From Streptacidiphilus albus JL83 (GTDB lineage: Bacteria; Actinomycetota; Actinomycetes; Streptomycetales; Streptomycetaceae): 64,000 nt of DNA. The stretch covers positions 2,542,001-2,606,000 of the forward strand of contig NZ_JQML01000001.1 of assembly GCF_000744705.1 (NCBI RefSeq). Direction: 5' to 3'. Shown in pieces: positions 1 to 7,673 of this stretch. Made by a program: the position numbers and the translations under genes. The first letter of the stretch is position 1. Every line of letters begins with the position of its first letter. The notes under the pieces were generated by a model that saw only the letters and a program-made list of their open reading frames with translations, made no database searches and had not been told where the DNA came from.

Positions 1-188
1 GCGGTCGGGGCATTCCGAGCCGACTGTGCCGTTCCGCTCTGCTCATCCGCTCGGTCGTCATTGCCCGGCGCGGCGACCGGCTGCGCGGTGGCGTGCCGTA
101 CCGAGGGATGATCCGCGAGGACCAGCAGCCGAAGGAACCGCCGCCGGAGGAGACACCCGGCAGCTCCGGGGAAGCATCTGGCACGTAA
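1..188 (+). pseudogene. Decayed 3' end of a tyrosine integrase (left copy)
   Basis: The frame ending at the TAA at 186-188 reads MIREDQQPKE...SGEASGT. It matches the end of the integrase remnant at 4576-4920 without gaps, at a constant offset of 4,732 bp. Upstream of position 108 the similarity decays: remnants of the ALIYQHM box region are barely recognisable, and the rest lies outside the window. Because its 3' end points at the tRNA fragment at 304-347, it most likely belonged to a second integrative element lying to the left. Nothing suggests it is functional. Confidence 0.55.
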
Positions 189-275
189 GTGGCACGGCGG
201 TGATCAGTACCGCTGCCACCCTCGGAAACGATCAAGGCCCAGTTCTCGGGATCATCCCCGCTGAGCTGGGCCTCG

Positions 276-347
276 GTCGTACTGTGCGATCACTCGCAGG
301 CTGTGGGCACAGACGGTTTCGAACCGCCGACATCTGCTTTGTAAGAG
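276..347. repeat. Attachment-site repeat: tRNA-Val 3' end (left copy)
   Basis: These 72 bp are identical to 5008-5079. The part 304-347 duplicates the 3' half of the tRNA-Val gene: acceptor 3' strand, T arm, variable loop and anticodon arm through the anticodon. After 347 the sequence leaves the tRNA. This is the layout left when a tyrosine recombinase integrates an element into the 3' end of a tRNA gene. Confidence 0.8.
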
Positions 348-570
348 TATGCAGATGATCAGGCCACTGAGCTGCGGCTGCCCCGGGCGGGCACTCGAAC
401 ACTTCCGGTGTCCGCCGGTGACCGCCGTTGACCGGTGATCGCTCCCCGATCTGGCACGGATCTGGCACGGCGGCGGCGCCCCGGCGCTCATCGTGGATCA
501 CCTCGGCCGAGGGCCGCCAACTCCTTGATAGCACTCCCCTCGTGGACACACACCGGCCCGGTGATCGGGG

Positions 571-582
571 TAGCTTCAAGTC
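571..582 (+). promoter_or_regulatory. Candidate leaderless promoter of the APH-like gene
   Basis: A -10-like TAGCTT (571-576) ends 6 nt before the ATG at 583, and no Shine-Dalgarno sequence is visible. This spacing is typical of leaderless transcripts in actinobacteria. The only -35-like sequence, TGGACA at 543-548, is rather far away (22 bp). Confidence 0.4.
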
Positions 583-1494
583 ATGAGCGCTGCCGGAGAG
601 AGTGGACCCTTCACCGTCGAGAGCGCGGGACGTGCGCTCGCCGATGCCTGCCGGACGGCGGCGCTCGACGCTTCGGACGCCGTGTTGCTGCGGCTCGGCT
701 CGAATGCTGTCTACAGCCTCCCGTCCGAGCGGGTGATCGTCCGCATCGGGCCGAGTGCCGCAAAGTTGAAGGGTGTCGAGCGACTGGTTCGGGTCGCCCG
801 GTGGCTGGAGGCCGAGGACTTCCCGGCGACGCGTCTCGTGACGGGCCTGCGTCAGCCCGTGGTGGTCGACGGCCGGACGGCAACGTTCTGGGTCAATGCG
901 CAGGATCGTGAGGAGTACGCGAGCATCCCGGAGTTCGCGGACTTGATCCGACAGCTCCACTGGCTGACGGAACCGGAGTCGCTGGGTCTGTCGACGCACG
1001 ACCCGCTCGGCGCTTGGGACGCCAGGCTGGCCAGACTCACGGCGGTGCCGGCGGATGACGTTGAGTTCCTGAGCCAGCGGTTCGAGGAACTGCGCAAGCT
1101 GTACGGTCGGCTGGACTTCGTGCTGCCGTACGGGATCATCCACGGGGACGCCAACGTCGGCAACGCGCTCCGCGACCGCGCCGGCCGCGCGATCCTGATC
1201 GACCTGGACGACGTCGCCCTCGGAGAGCGTGAGTGGGACCTCGTGCTGACCGCCATGTACTACGAGCGGTACGGCTGGCACACCCGGGAAGAGTACGAGT
1301 CGTTCGTCTTCCACTACGGCTTCGACGTGATGAACTGGCCCGGCTACCCGGTCCTCGCCGACCTGCGAGAGCTGCTGATGGTCGCCTGGCTGGGCGGAAA
1401 GGTCGACGGCGAGCCGGAGGCGTACGCCGAGTTCGCCAAGCGCATGCAGGCAGTGCGAACTGACGGAAGCCGCCGCGACTGGCGTCCGCTGTGA
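583..1494 (+). CDS. Aminoglycoside phosphotransferase-family kinase
   Basis: The 303-residue protein has the APH/choline-kinase-like fold signature. The catalytic loop HGDANVGN has H187, D189 and N194, and a metal-binding D207 follows in ILIDLDD. The N-terminal lobe (about 30-110) would bind ATP. Members phosphorylate hydroxyls on small molecules, and many in Streptomyces have no known substrate. The start is the ATG at 583, probably leaderless. The gene is cargo of the tRNA-Val element and stands alone, converging on the regulator encoded opposite. It could be a resistance kinase, but the sequence does not name the substrate. Confidence 0.8.
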   Translation: MSAAGESGPFTVESAGRALADACRTAALDASDAVLLRLGSNAVYSLPSERVIVRIGPSAAKLKGVERLVRVARWLEAEDFPATRLVTGLRQPVVVDGRTATFWVNAQDREEYASIPEFADLIRQLHWLTEPESLGLSTHDPLGAWDARLARLTAVPADDVEFLSQRFEELRKLYGRLDFVLPYGIIHGDANVGNALRDRAGRAILIDLDDVALGEREWDLVLTAMYYERYGWHTREEYESFVFHYGFDVMNWPGYPVLADLRELLMVAWLGGKVDGEPEAYAEFAKRMQAVRTDGSRRDWRPL

Positions 1495-1506
1495 TCTGTC
1501 CGATCG

Positions 1507-2943
1507 TCAGCCGGATCGGTTCCACTGGCGGTATTCGGCGGCCTGGCCGGTGAGGTCCTGCACGGCTGCGGTGTCGGCGAAGCGGAGCAGGTGCTTGCGG
1601 AAGTCCCGGACGTAGGTCACTGCGCGGGCGGACTTGAGCTGCTCCCCGAGGTCGAGCGCGTCCAACGCCGTGGCGCAGGCAGCTTCGAGGTCTCCGGCGC
1701 CGAGGTGGGCATCGGCCAGCACCATGGTCGCGAAGAAGTCACTCCGGACGTGCCCGCTGGCGGCGCCCTGGGCGTGGACGACTGCCTGCTTGGCCTTGGC
1801 CAGATCGCGGAAGCAGTGCCCGGCTTCGGCGGCGAGCTCGGCCGCGTCGAAGTAGGTGATCCACTCGGGCTCGTCCTCCAGCCGTTGGGTCTCCAGCGCG
1901 CGAGCGGACTTGGCGAGGGCGGCTTCGGCTTCGCGCACGTCTCCGGCCCCGGCCAGTCCCCGGGCCTCCATCGCGTGGAACTGCGCCCGCAGGGTGGGGG
2001 TCGTCACCCGCGAGATCCCCATCTGCGCGGCGCGCGCGAGCCGAGTCGCCTCGCGGAAGCGCCCGAGGAACGTCGCCTGATGGCTCATCGCGGACAGGAT
2101 GCTGCCGGCCAGACGCCGGTCCTCGCCGTCCTGGGCCAGGCGCAGGGCCTGGACGAAGTACCGCTGGGCGATGCCGTGGTGCGCGGTGTCGTAGGACATC
2201 CACGCGGCGAGAAGCGTCGCCTCAGAGACCGCGCTGAACAGCGCACGACCGACAGCCTCGGTATAGCGGCCGGTGAGTAGCCCGGCGACTTCGCTGTTCA
2301 GGTACTGCATCAGCATCGGCCGGGCATGACCGCCTCCGTAGGAGTCGTCCATGGCAGCGAACATGTCCGTCGTGGCCTTGACCCGCTGCACGTCCCGCAG
2401 CCCCACCCGGATGCCGGTGGCATGCTCGGGCATGGATGCTGACGCGGGGGCTACGAGCCACTCCATGGACGCGGCGTCCGAGGCACCGTCTTCCGGCTGG
2501 GCAGTGAGCAGGGCTCCGGCCTGGTCGAGATCCGCGCGCCACAGGCGGGCCACAGTGGTCAGCGCCTCTTCGGGCGTCTCGGGATAGCTCGCCCCGGGGA
2601 GCTCCGCTGCGGGGACCTGGGCCTCGGGTAGAGCAAGCGCCGCCGGGGACTTGCCGTACGCGCGACACAGTAACCGCGTGTACAGCTCGTCCGGCTCCGC
2701 GCCCTCGTTCTCCCACATCGCAATCCGGCGCGAGACGCTGGCATCAGTGGGAAGGGTGACGCCCTCCTCGGCGGCTGCGCTGCGCAGGGCGTGGATGAGC
2801 TGCGCCTTCGACCATTTGCGAACGGCGCGCTCGTGCTTGAGCCGTTCGCTTCTGCGCTGCTGCTCGGCGTTCGTCTGCGTCGCCTCCCCAGGCCGTCCCG
2901 GGCGCACGCGCTCGGGACCGGTGTCCATGATGGCTCTGCTCAC
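1507..2943 (-). CDS. XRE-type transcriptional regulator with TPR-like C-terminal region
   Basis: The 478-residue protein begins with a basic tail and a helix-turn-helix at about residues 40-95 (WSKAQLIHALR ... ASVSRRIAMWENEG). A long alanine- and leucine-rich helical region with tetratricopeptide-like periodicity follows from about 130 to 460. This layout is common among Streptomyces regulators that sit on genomic islands. The start could be the ATG at 2943 or an in-frame ATG five codons later (2928). It is divergent from the three small genes starting at 3157 across a 213-bp gap, so it may control them. The ligand is unknown. Confidence 0.75.
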   Translation of the reverse strand: MSRAIMDTGPERVRPGRPGEATQTNAEQQRRSERLKHERAVRKWSKAQLIHALRSAAAEEGVTLPTDASVSRRIAMWENEGAEPDELYTRLLCRAYGKSPAALALPEAQVPAAELPGASYPETPEEALTTVARLWRADLDQAGALLTAQPEDGASDAASMEWLVAPASASMPEHATGIRVGLRDVQRVKATTDMFAAMDDSYGGGHARPMLMQYLNSEVAGLLTGRYTEAVGRALFSAVSEATLLAAWMSYDTAHHGIAQRYFVQALRLAQDGEDRRLAGSILSAMSHQATFLGRFREATRLARAAQMGISRVTTPTLRAQFHAMEARGLAGAGDVREAEAALAKSARALETQRLEDEPEWITYFDAAELAAEAGHCFRDLAKAKQAVVHAQGAASGHVRSDFFATMVLADAHLGAGDLEAACATALDALDLGEQLKSARAVTYVRDFRKHLLRFADTAAVQDLTGQAAEYRQWNRSG

Positions 2944-3156
2944 GATGGGGAGTCAAAGGACTCCAAAGCGTCTATCTTCGTCGGCAGTTGGCCGGCGTCG
3001 CCTCCCCGGGTGACCAAGACGGCCGGACGGGCGTCAGGGGATGTCATCCCGCGTCACCCCTCGTCATCTGCCTACGATCGATTCCGGGGCGGAAGCTGCT
3101 TGTAGGGCGGCTGACCAGCCGTCATACCTGACTTCCGAAATGGGTCGTGGTGGAAG

Positions 3157-3750
3157 ATGACGTTCAGGCGTGGCATAGGGTGGCTGATCGACTCGGCGGA
3201 GAATCCGGCGGACTGCCGCCGGGCATGGGGCAACGAACCGCGCAACCCGTACCTGATCCCCACAGGTGAGACCTTCGACCTGATCTCGGTGGACCTCCGA
3301 CTCGGCCTGAAGACAGCCGACCTGCTGCGCAGACGACGGCTTCCGCTGGGACCGGTGGCGCTGGACTACAGCGCCCGTCGCGCCGGCTTCCTCCTCCCGC
3401 CGGGATCGCGGGACACCTTCGAGCGACTGGTCTTCCTGGAGACGCTGCGCGCACCGCAGTACCGCTACCTGGACGAAGGCTCGTTCGCCGTGCTCCCCGG
3501 CCCTGTGGCACTGGCGGCGGACTGCCACCAATGGCTGATCTCTCCCCCGTACCGGCCGACACCCGAACTGCGGCAGGCCACGGCGCTGGCGCTCATGCTC
3601 GTCGCGGCGGCCGAGCTGCTCAGACGAGCGGACCGCTTCGGCGATACGCCTCCTCCCTCGGCTCCGACGGCGGACCAGACCGACAGCGCCGACTTCATGG
3701 ACGCCGTGGACACAGCCCTCAAGCGGATGGCAATGAACAGTGCCCACTGA
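3157..3750 (+). CDS. Island protein of unknown function, distantly primase/polymerase N-domain-like
   Basis: The 197-residue soluble protein has conserved-looking segments: WLIDSAENPADCRRAW near the start, YLIPTGETFDLI around 38-50, RRLPLGPVALDY around 65-77 and FAVLPGPVALAADCHQWL around 112-130. The order (small cysteine-containing motif, PTG..FD, LPLGPV, then a GPV..W motif) resembles short Streptomyces proteins annotated after the bifunctional primase/polymerase N-terminal domain. I am not sure of this. No catalytic acidic triad is evident. It overlaps the next gene by 11 bp, implying translational coupling. Confidence 0.6.
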   Translation: MTFRRGIGWLIDSAENPADCRRAWGNEPRNPYLIPTGETFDLISVDLRLGLKTADLLRRRRLPLGPVALDYSARRAGFLLPPGSRDTFERLVFLETLRAPQYRYLDEGSFAVLPGPVALAADCHQWLISPPYRPTPELRQATALALMLVAAAELLRRADRFGDTPPPSAPTADQTDSADFMDAVDTALKRMAMNSAH

Positions 3751-4042
3751 CGAGACACACGGCCACGGCCCGGACGCAGCACGCTGGGAACCCATCGGCT
3801 CGGCGGCCTGGTACGAGGCACGAAACGCTGCGGCGGCACTGCGGGACGTCCTGATCGCGGCAGGACTGGCGGAGCACTTCCCCTTCCTGCGCGCCGAGTT
3901 GAACGCCTTCGGCCACGGCATCGTCGACCTCGGCCGCACAACCCCCGAAGCCGCCGCCCGAATCGCCGAACTCCTGAACCTAGGCATCGAGATGACCAAG
4001 AACCCTGGACAGCGCGGGCCGCACCGTACGGAACGGGGCTGA
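3740..4042 (+). CDS. Small hypothetical protein, coupled to the preceding gene
   Basis: This is a 100-residue protein with a GTG start at 3740 inside the end of the preceding gene, preceded by a GGATGG-like ribosome site. Residues about 46-85 (FPFLRAELNAFGHGIVDLG...AAARIAELLNLG) form an amphipathic helix - beta - helix pattern. It matches the 65-residue protein at 4176-4373 position by position at L, R, A, acidic, G, G, V, L, G, then A, A, L, L. The two look like diverged tandem duplicates. The function is unknown, but similar short proteins accompany XRE regulators on Streptomyces islands. Confidence 0.55.
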   Translation: MPTDETHGHGPDAARWEPIGSAAWYEARNAAAALRDVLIAAGLAEHFPFLRAELNAFGHGIVDLGRTTPEAAARIAELLNLGIEMTKNPGQRGPHRTERG

Positions 4043-4175
4043 CGGACCATGGGAACGAGGTCGGCATCCATGCGCAAGTACCCCGGCGAACGGACGGCGT
4101 GCGCCCCTCGCGCCGAGATCCTCCAAGAAGGGATTCCCTACAGCGGGCTGGTCGGCCGCGCAACGCTTCACGAAT

Positions 4176-4373
4176 ATGCTCGCAGAGAGCCTCCTCTATG
4201 CCGACCTGACGGAGGGTTTCGGCGCGCTCCGCGCGGACGTTAGCGTCCACGGGCAGGGCCTCGTCTGCCTGGGCGCCCTCCCCTCCGCCGTGGCCGAAGA
4301 ACTCGCCCGACTGCTCGCAGCCGGGCTATGCGCCGAACTGGACGGCACTGACGGCAACCAGGCTGCCGCATGA
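4176..4373 (+). CDS. Small hypothetical protein, shorter paralogue of the 3740-4042 product
   Basis: This 65-residue protein aligns with the core of the preceding small protein (FGALRADVSVHGQGLVCLG...AEELARLLAAG). It lacks the N-terminal 40 residues and the charged tail of that protein. No convincing ribosome site precedes the ATG, and the upstream 130 bp carry no alternative frame that fits better, so the start and even expression are uncertain. The coding-type codon bias and the paralogy are the main support. Confidence 0.45.
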   Translation: MLAESLLYADLTEGFGALRADVSVHGQGLVCLGALPSAVAEELARLLAAGLCAELDGTDGNQAAA

Positions 4374-4575
4374 CGTGTGCTGCCGGGCCACTACGCCCTT
4401 GGTTGGGTGGAGCCGTTTAGCTAATAGCCCTCGATCATCTCGGCGCGGTTGATGGGATGCCACATATCAGAGAAGTGCCTCAAGTCGTGACGTATACGAT
4501 TGTGTCCACAATTCAGAGAAATCACATGTAGCCAAACACGTACGAGCCGCCATGGCCTCGACCCCCTTGACATGA

Positions 4576-4920
4576 ACTGGCGCGCTAGGGCCGCGCAAGG
4601 GACTGCTCCGGCGCAGCAATTTCCGGGACGACTGGGTCAAGGCCAAGAAGGACGCTGGGATCTCCGCCGATGTGCACTTCCACGATCTCCGGCGCACGGG
4701 CAACACCCTCGCTTCGAACGCCGGGGCGAGCACCCGGGAGCCGATGACCAGGATGGGCCACAGCAGCACTCGGGCCGCGCTGATCTATCAGCACATGACC
4801 GCCGGCCGGGACCGCGCCATCGCCGACAAGCTCGGCGAGATGATCCGCAAGGACCATCAGCCGAAGGAACAGCCGCCGGAAGAGCCGTCCGGCAGCTCTG
4901 GGGAGGCATCTGGCACGTAA
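4576..4920 (+). pseudogene. Tyrosine integrase, C-terminal fragment only
   Basis: The open stretch, with no start codon and a TGA just upstream at 4573-4575, encodes the C-terminal part of a phage-type integrase. It has LLRRSNFRDDW, the catalytic-box segment HDLRRTGNTLA and the GHSSTRAALIYQHM box, followed by a charged tail ending in SGEASGT. The N-terminal and core-binding domains and the first catalytic Arg are absent, so it is a remnant. Its stop lies 115 bp from the tRNA-Val 3' end, the position expected for the integrase gene of a tRNA-integrated element. Confidence 0.75.
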
Positions 4921-5007
4921 GTGGCACGGCGGTGATCAGTACCGCCGCCGCTCCCGGAAACGATCAAGGCCCAGGTCGCGGGAACGTCCCCGCTGAACTG
5001 GGCCTTC

Positions 5008-5079
5008 GTCGTACTGTGCGATCACTCGCAGGCTGTGGGCACAGACGGTTTCGAACCGCCGACATCTGCTTTGTAAGAG
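5008..5079. repeat. Attachment-site repeat inside the intact tRNA-Val (right copy)
   Basis: Exact 72-bp copy of 276-347. It runs from 28 bp downstream of the tRNA through the T arm to the anticodon arm of the intact gene. Gap-free similarity continues leftward to about 4840, through the ends of both integrase remnants, with roughly one difference every ten bases. Confidence 0.8.
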
Positions 5080-5107
5080 CAGCGCTCTACCACTGAGCTA
5101 TGCGCCC
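5036..5107 (-). tRNA. tRNA-Val (anticodon TAC)
   Basis: The 72-nt cloverleaf folds cleanly. The acceptor GGGCGCA pairs with TGTGCCC, the D arm is GCTC/GAGC, the anticodon stem CTGCT/AGCAG closes loop CTTACAA (anticodon TAC), and the T arm is GGCGG/CCGTC around TTCGAAA. The discriminator is A and CCA is not encoded. Its 3' half is the integration site of the element to the left. Confidence 0.95.
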
Positions 5108-5244
5108 CTGGGCGAGGCACAAGGATACCCGCTCCCCGGGGTGGTCCGTGTCGGGCTGGATGCGCGGGGCGTGGGGCGGGTGCGAGGATAAGGGCACGGG
5201 GGTCGGCGCGGCCCGGTGGTGCGGGTCGGTGAGCGGGAGACGAC

Positions 5245-6489
5245 GTGGCGGGCGGATCGGCGCGGTGGCGGCGTGGCGAGGGTATGCGCGCGGACGCACA
5301 GGCCGCCAAGGATGCTGCTGCCCAGGCTTTCTACGACCTGGACATGGCCCAGCGCGACGTGCGGATCTCGGTGGAGGCGGTCACCGCCGCCGACAACTCC
5401 CCCGGCGCGCGGCGCGCGATCGCGGACTTCGCCGAGCTCGGCAACCGGATCGACCGGATCAGCTCGGACTACATCACCGCCCTCGACTCGATCGATCTGG
5501 ACGCCCAGGAGCTGGACGCCGGGGCCGTCGCCCGGGCCCGGCAGAGCCTCGAACAGTCGCGGCAGCAACTGCTCGGCGCCAAGGCCGAGCTGGAGCGCTT
5601 CTCCGGCTTCCTGCAGCCGCTGCTGGACGCCGCCGAGACCCAGTTGGCGCAGGTCGTGCCAGCCGTGGAGCGGGCCAAGCAGGGGTGGCTGGCGGCGAGC
5701 AACGCGCTGGACGCCGTCCGCGCGGCGCGGCTGAACGCGGACGATCTCGCCCGTCGGCTGGCGGCGCTGTCGCCGCAGCTGACGCTGCTGACCGAGGGCG
5801 CGGGCAAGCACGGCGTCCAGGCGGTGCTGCGGACGGCGGCGGAGGTGCAGCGGAGCGCCGAGGCGGTGCGGGCCGAGGCCGAGCGGCTGCCGGAGCAGGC
5901 GCGCGAGATCGACCAGCGGTTGGCCTCGCTCCGCACCCGGACCGACGCGCTGGAGACCAGGGCCGCCGGGGTCGACCCGACCCTGAGCGAGCTGCGCCGA
6001 CGCTTCAGCGCGGCCTGCTGGGAGGACCTCCAGCAGGTTCCGCAGCAGTCGGTGGAGGCCGTCCGCAACGCCCGGACCCGGCTGGTGGAGGCCGAGAAGG
6101 CCCGGGACGAGCAGCGCTGGGCCGACGCCGGCAACGTCCTGGCGACCGTGCGGACGCTGCTGGCGACGGCGGACGGCGCACTGTCGACCGTCAACGAGCG
6201 GCTGCACTCGCTGAACGAGGCGCAGCGCGCGCCGCAGGCCGAGATCGAGCGGACCCGGTTCGCGCTGCGCGACGCCCAGCGGCTGGCGATGACCGGTCGC
6301 AGCGCGCCCGACCCCCGGCACGCCGCGCCGCTGGACGCCGCGCTGCTCCGGCTGGACCGCGCGGCCGAGGCGCTGACCGGCCGGCACCCCGACTACTGGC
6401 AGTTCCTGACCGAGATGGCGGCGGTCCGGGAGACGGCGGCGCAGGTGGTCCAGCTGATCCGCGAGGAGCGCGGGGCCGGCGCCCGCTGA
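5245..6489 (+). CDS. Coiled-coil protein of unknown function
   Basis: The 414-residue protein is almost entirely alpha-helical, rich in Ala, Arg, Glu, Gln and Leu, with long heptad-like stretches at about 60-140 and 190-330. There is no signal peptide or membrane segment. The GTG start at 5245 has GGGAG six bases upstream; an ATG at 5284 is an alternative. It sits directly upstream of the FmdB and Ter genes on the other strand. Its placement beside Ter genes suggests a scaffold or partner role, but no catalytic motif is visible. Confidence 0.65.
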   Translation: MAGGSARWRRGEGMRADAQAAKDAAAQAFYDLDMAQRDVRISVEAVTAADNSPGARRAIADFAELGNRIDRISSDYITALDSIDLDAQELDAGAVARARQSLEQSRQQLLGAKAELERFSGFLQPLLDAAETQLAQVVPAVERAKQGWLAASNALDAVRAARLNADDLARRLAALSPQLTLLTEGAGKHGVQAVLRTAAEVQRSAEAVRAEAERLPEQAREIDQRLASLRTRTDALETRAAGVDPTLSELRRRFSAACWEDLQQVPQQSVEAVRNARTRLVEAEKARDEQRWADAGNVLATVRTLLATADGALSTVNERLHSLNEAQRAPQAEIERTRFALRDAQRLAMTGRSAPDPRHAAPLDAALLRLDRAAEALTGRHPDYWQFLTEMAAVRETAAQVVQLIREERGAGAR

Positions 6490-6563
6490 GGAGCCATCTC
6501 ACGGACCAGGTCGGGGACGGCGGGGACGGCGACGGGGAGCGGCGGAGACCGTAAGCTTCGGCC

Positions 6564-6788
6564 ATGCCTCGTTATGACTACCGCTGCCGTTCCTGCGGAG
6601 CCACGTTCGAACTCCGCCGTCCGATGTCCCAGGCCAACGCCCCGGCGATGTGCCCGGCCGGGCACGAGGACGCCGTGAAGCTGATGTCCATGGTCGCCGT
6701 CACCGGCACCGCCGGCGCTGCCGCCGGCGCGCCGAGCGCCCCGAGCGGTGGCGGCGGGGGCTGCTGCGGCGGCGGCTGCTGCGGCTAG
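6564..6788 (+). CDS. FmdB-type zinc-ribbon protein
   Basis: The 74-residue protein begins with the FmdB signature RYDYRCRSCGATFE (a CxxC knuckle) and pairs it with a second cysteine at CPAGHED, where a histidine may replace the usual second Cys. The tail is low complexity and ends in two CCGG-type clusters (GGGCCGGGCCG-like residues), a common FmdB ending. The family was named as a regulator of formamidase and amidase genes, but most members have no established job. It is monocistronic, 74 bp after the coiled-coil gene. Confidence 0.8.
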   Translation: MPRYDYRCRSCGATFELRRPMSQANAPAMCPAGHEDAVKLMSMVAVTGTAGAAAGAPSAPSGGGGGCCGGGCCG

Positions 6789-6833
6789 TCCCACGCCGGG
6801 GAGACGGAAAGCGCTGGTAGAAGCGCGCCCCGG

Positions 6834-7673
6834 CTAGCCGACCGCCGCCGTCACCAGAACCCGGGCGAGCAGGCGGCGGACGATCTCCTCGCCCGCCGCG
6901 ACGCCGACCTCGGTCAGCGCGGTCACGCCCGGCGCGACCCAGCCGCTGTCGGCGAGCTCGCCGTGGCCGGGGCGATAGCCCGCGTCCGCCGCGAGCAGCA
7001 GCTCGGCGTCCAGCAGCGAGTCGCCGGCGGAGAGCACGGTGGAGGCGCCGGTGCGCCGTTCGACCTCGGCCAGCGCGGCCGACTTGGTGAGCGGCTGCGG
7101 CACCAGGTAGACCTTCCGTCCCTGCAGCGAGACGGTGTAGCCGCGGGTGTCGGCCCAGCCGGTCAGCTCCTCCACCCAGCCCGTCGGCAGCAGTTCGCGT
7201 TCGACCACCAGATAGGCGAAGAGGTCCTCGGCGACCCGGCGCTTCAGCGTCCACTCGGGGTCGGCCTCCAGCGCCAGGTGGTGGACGACCTCCTCCAGCG
7301 GGGCGCAGTTCTGCGCCAGCGCGGCGCTGACCTGGGCGGCCCAGTCCTGGTCGGGCTCGCCGTCCACCAGCAGGTGGCCGCCGTTGGCACAGACCGCGTA
7401 GCGCGGGGACCAGCCGGGGACCGGTCCGGGCAGGTGGACCCGCTGGTACTGGGCCCGGGTCCGGGTGGTGACCGGCACGAACTCGGCCGCGCCGATCAGC
7501 TCGACCAGCAGTTCGGCGCAGCGCTCGGTCATGAACGACAGCGGCTTGCCGTGGTGCACCTCGACCGCGATCAGCCGGGGCGCGTCCTCGTCGGACATGT
7601 CGAGCGCCAGGGCGCGCGGCGAGTAGATCAGCGTGCGGTCCAGGTCGCTGCCGATCAGGAAGCGGGTGTTCAT
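6834..7673 (-). CDS. HAD-superfamily phosphatase of the Ter cluster
   Basis: The 279-residue protein starts with the HAD motif I, LIGSDLDRTLIY (D10 nucleophile, D12 acid/base). It has a threonine-rich motif II (VPVTTRTRAQY), a Lys in LTKSAAL and the motif IV GDSLLDAELL. A small cap lies between about 80 and 180. In Ter-linked operons this enzyme is proposed to dephosphorylate an intermediate of a nucleoside-like metabolite. Its ATG overlaps the stop of the upstream PRTase/StiP gene (ATGA overlap), so the two are translationally coupled. Confidence 0.85.
   Translation of the reverse strand: MNTRFLIGSDLDRTLIYSPRALALDMSDEDAPRLIAVEVHHGKPLSFMTERCAELLVELIGAAEFVPVTTRTRAQYQRVHLPGPVPGWSPRYAVCANGGHLLVDGEPDQDWAAQVSAALAQNCAPLEEVVHHLALEADPEWTLKRRVAEDLFAYLVVERELLPTGWVEELTGWADTRGYTVSLQGRKVYLVPQPLTKSAALAEVERRTGASTVLSAGDSLLDAELLLAADAGYRPGHGELADSGWVAPGVTALTEVGVAAGEEIVRRLLARVLVTAAVG

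Larger units (their letters stand above)
304..5079. mobile_element. Remnant integrative element in tRNA-Val (about 4.7 kb)
   Basis: The region lies between exact 72-bp direct repeats that contain the tRNA-Val 3' half. It carries an integrase C-terminal fragment abutting the intact tRNA, an APH-like kinase, an XRE regulator, and three small proteins of unknown function. No replication, excision (xis) or transfer gene is present and the integrase has lost its N-terminal half, so the element looks immobilised. The homologous stretch extends beyond the repeats to include the integrase 3' ends, which points to two elements accreted at one site. Confidence 0.7.
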
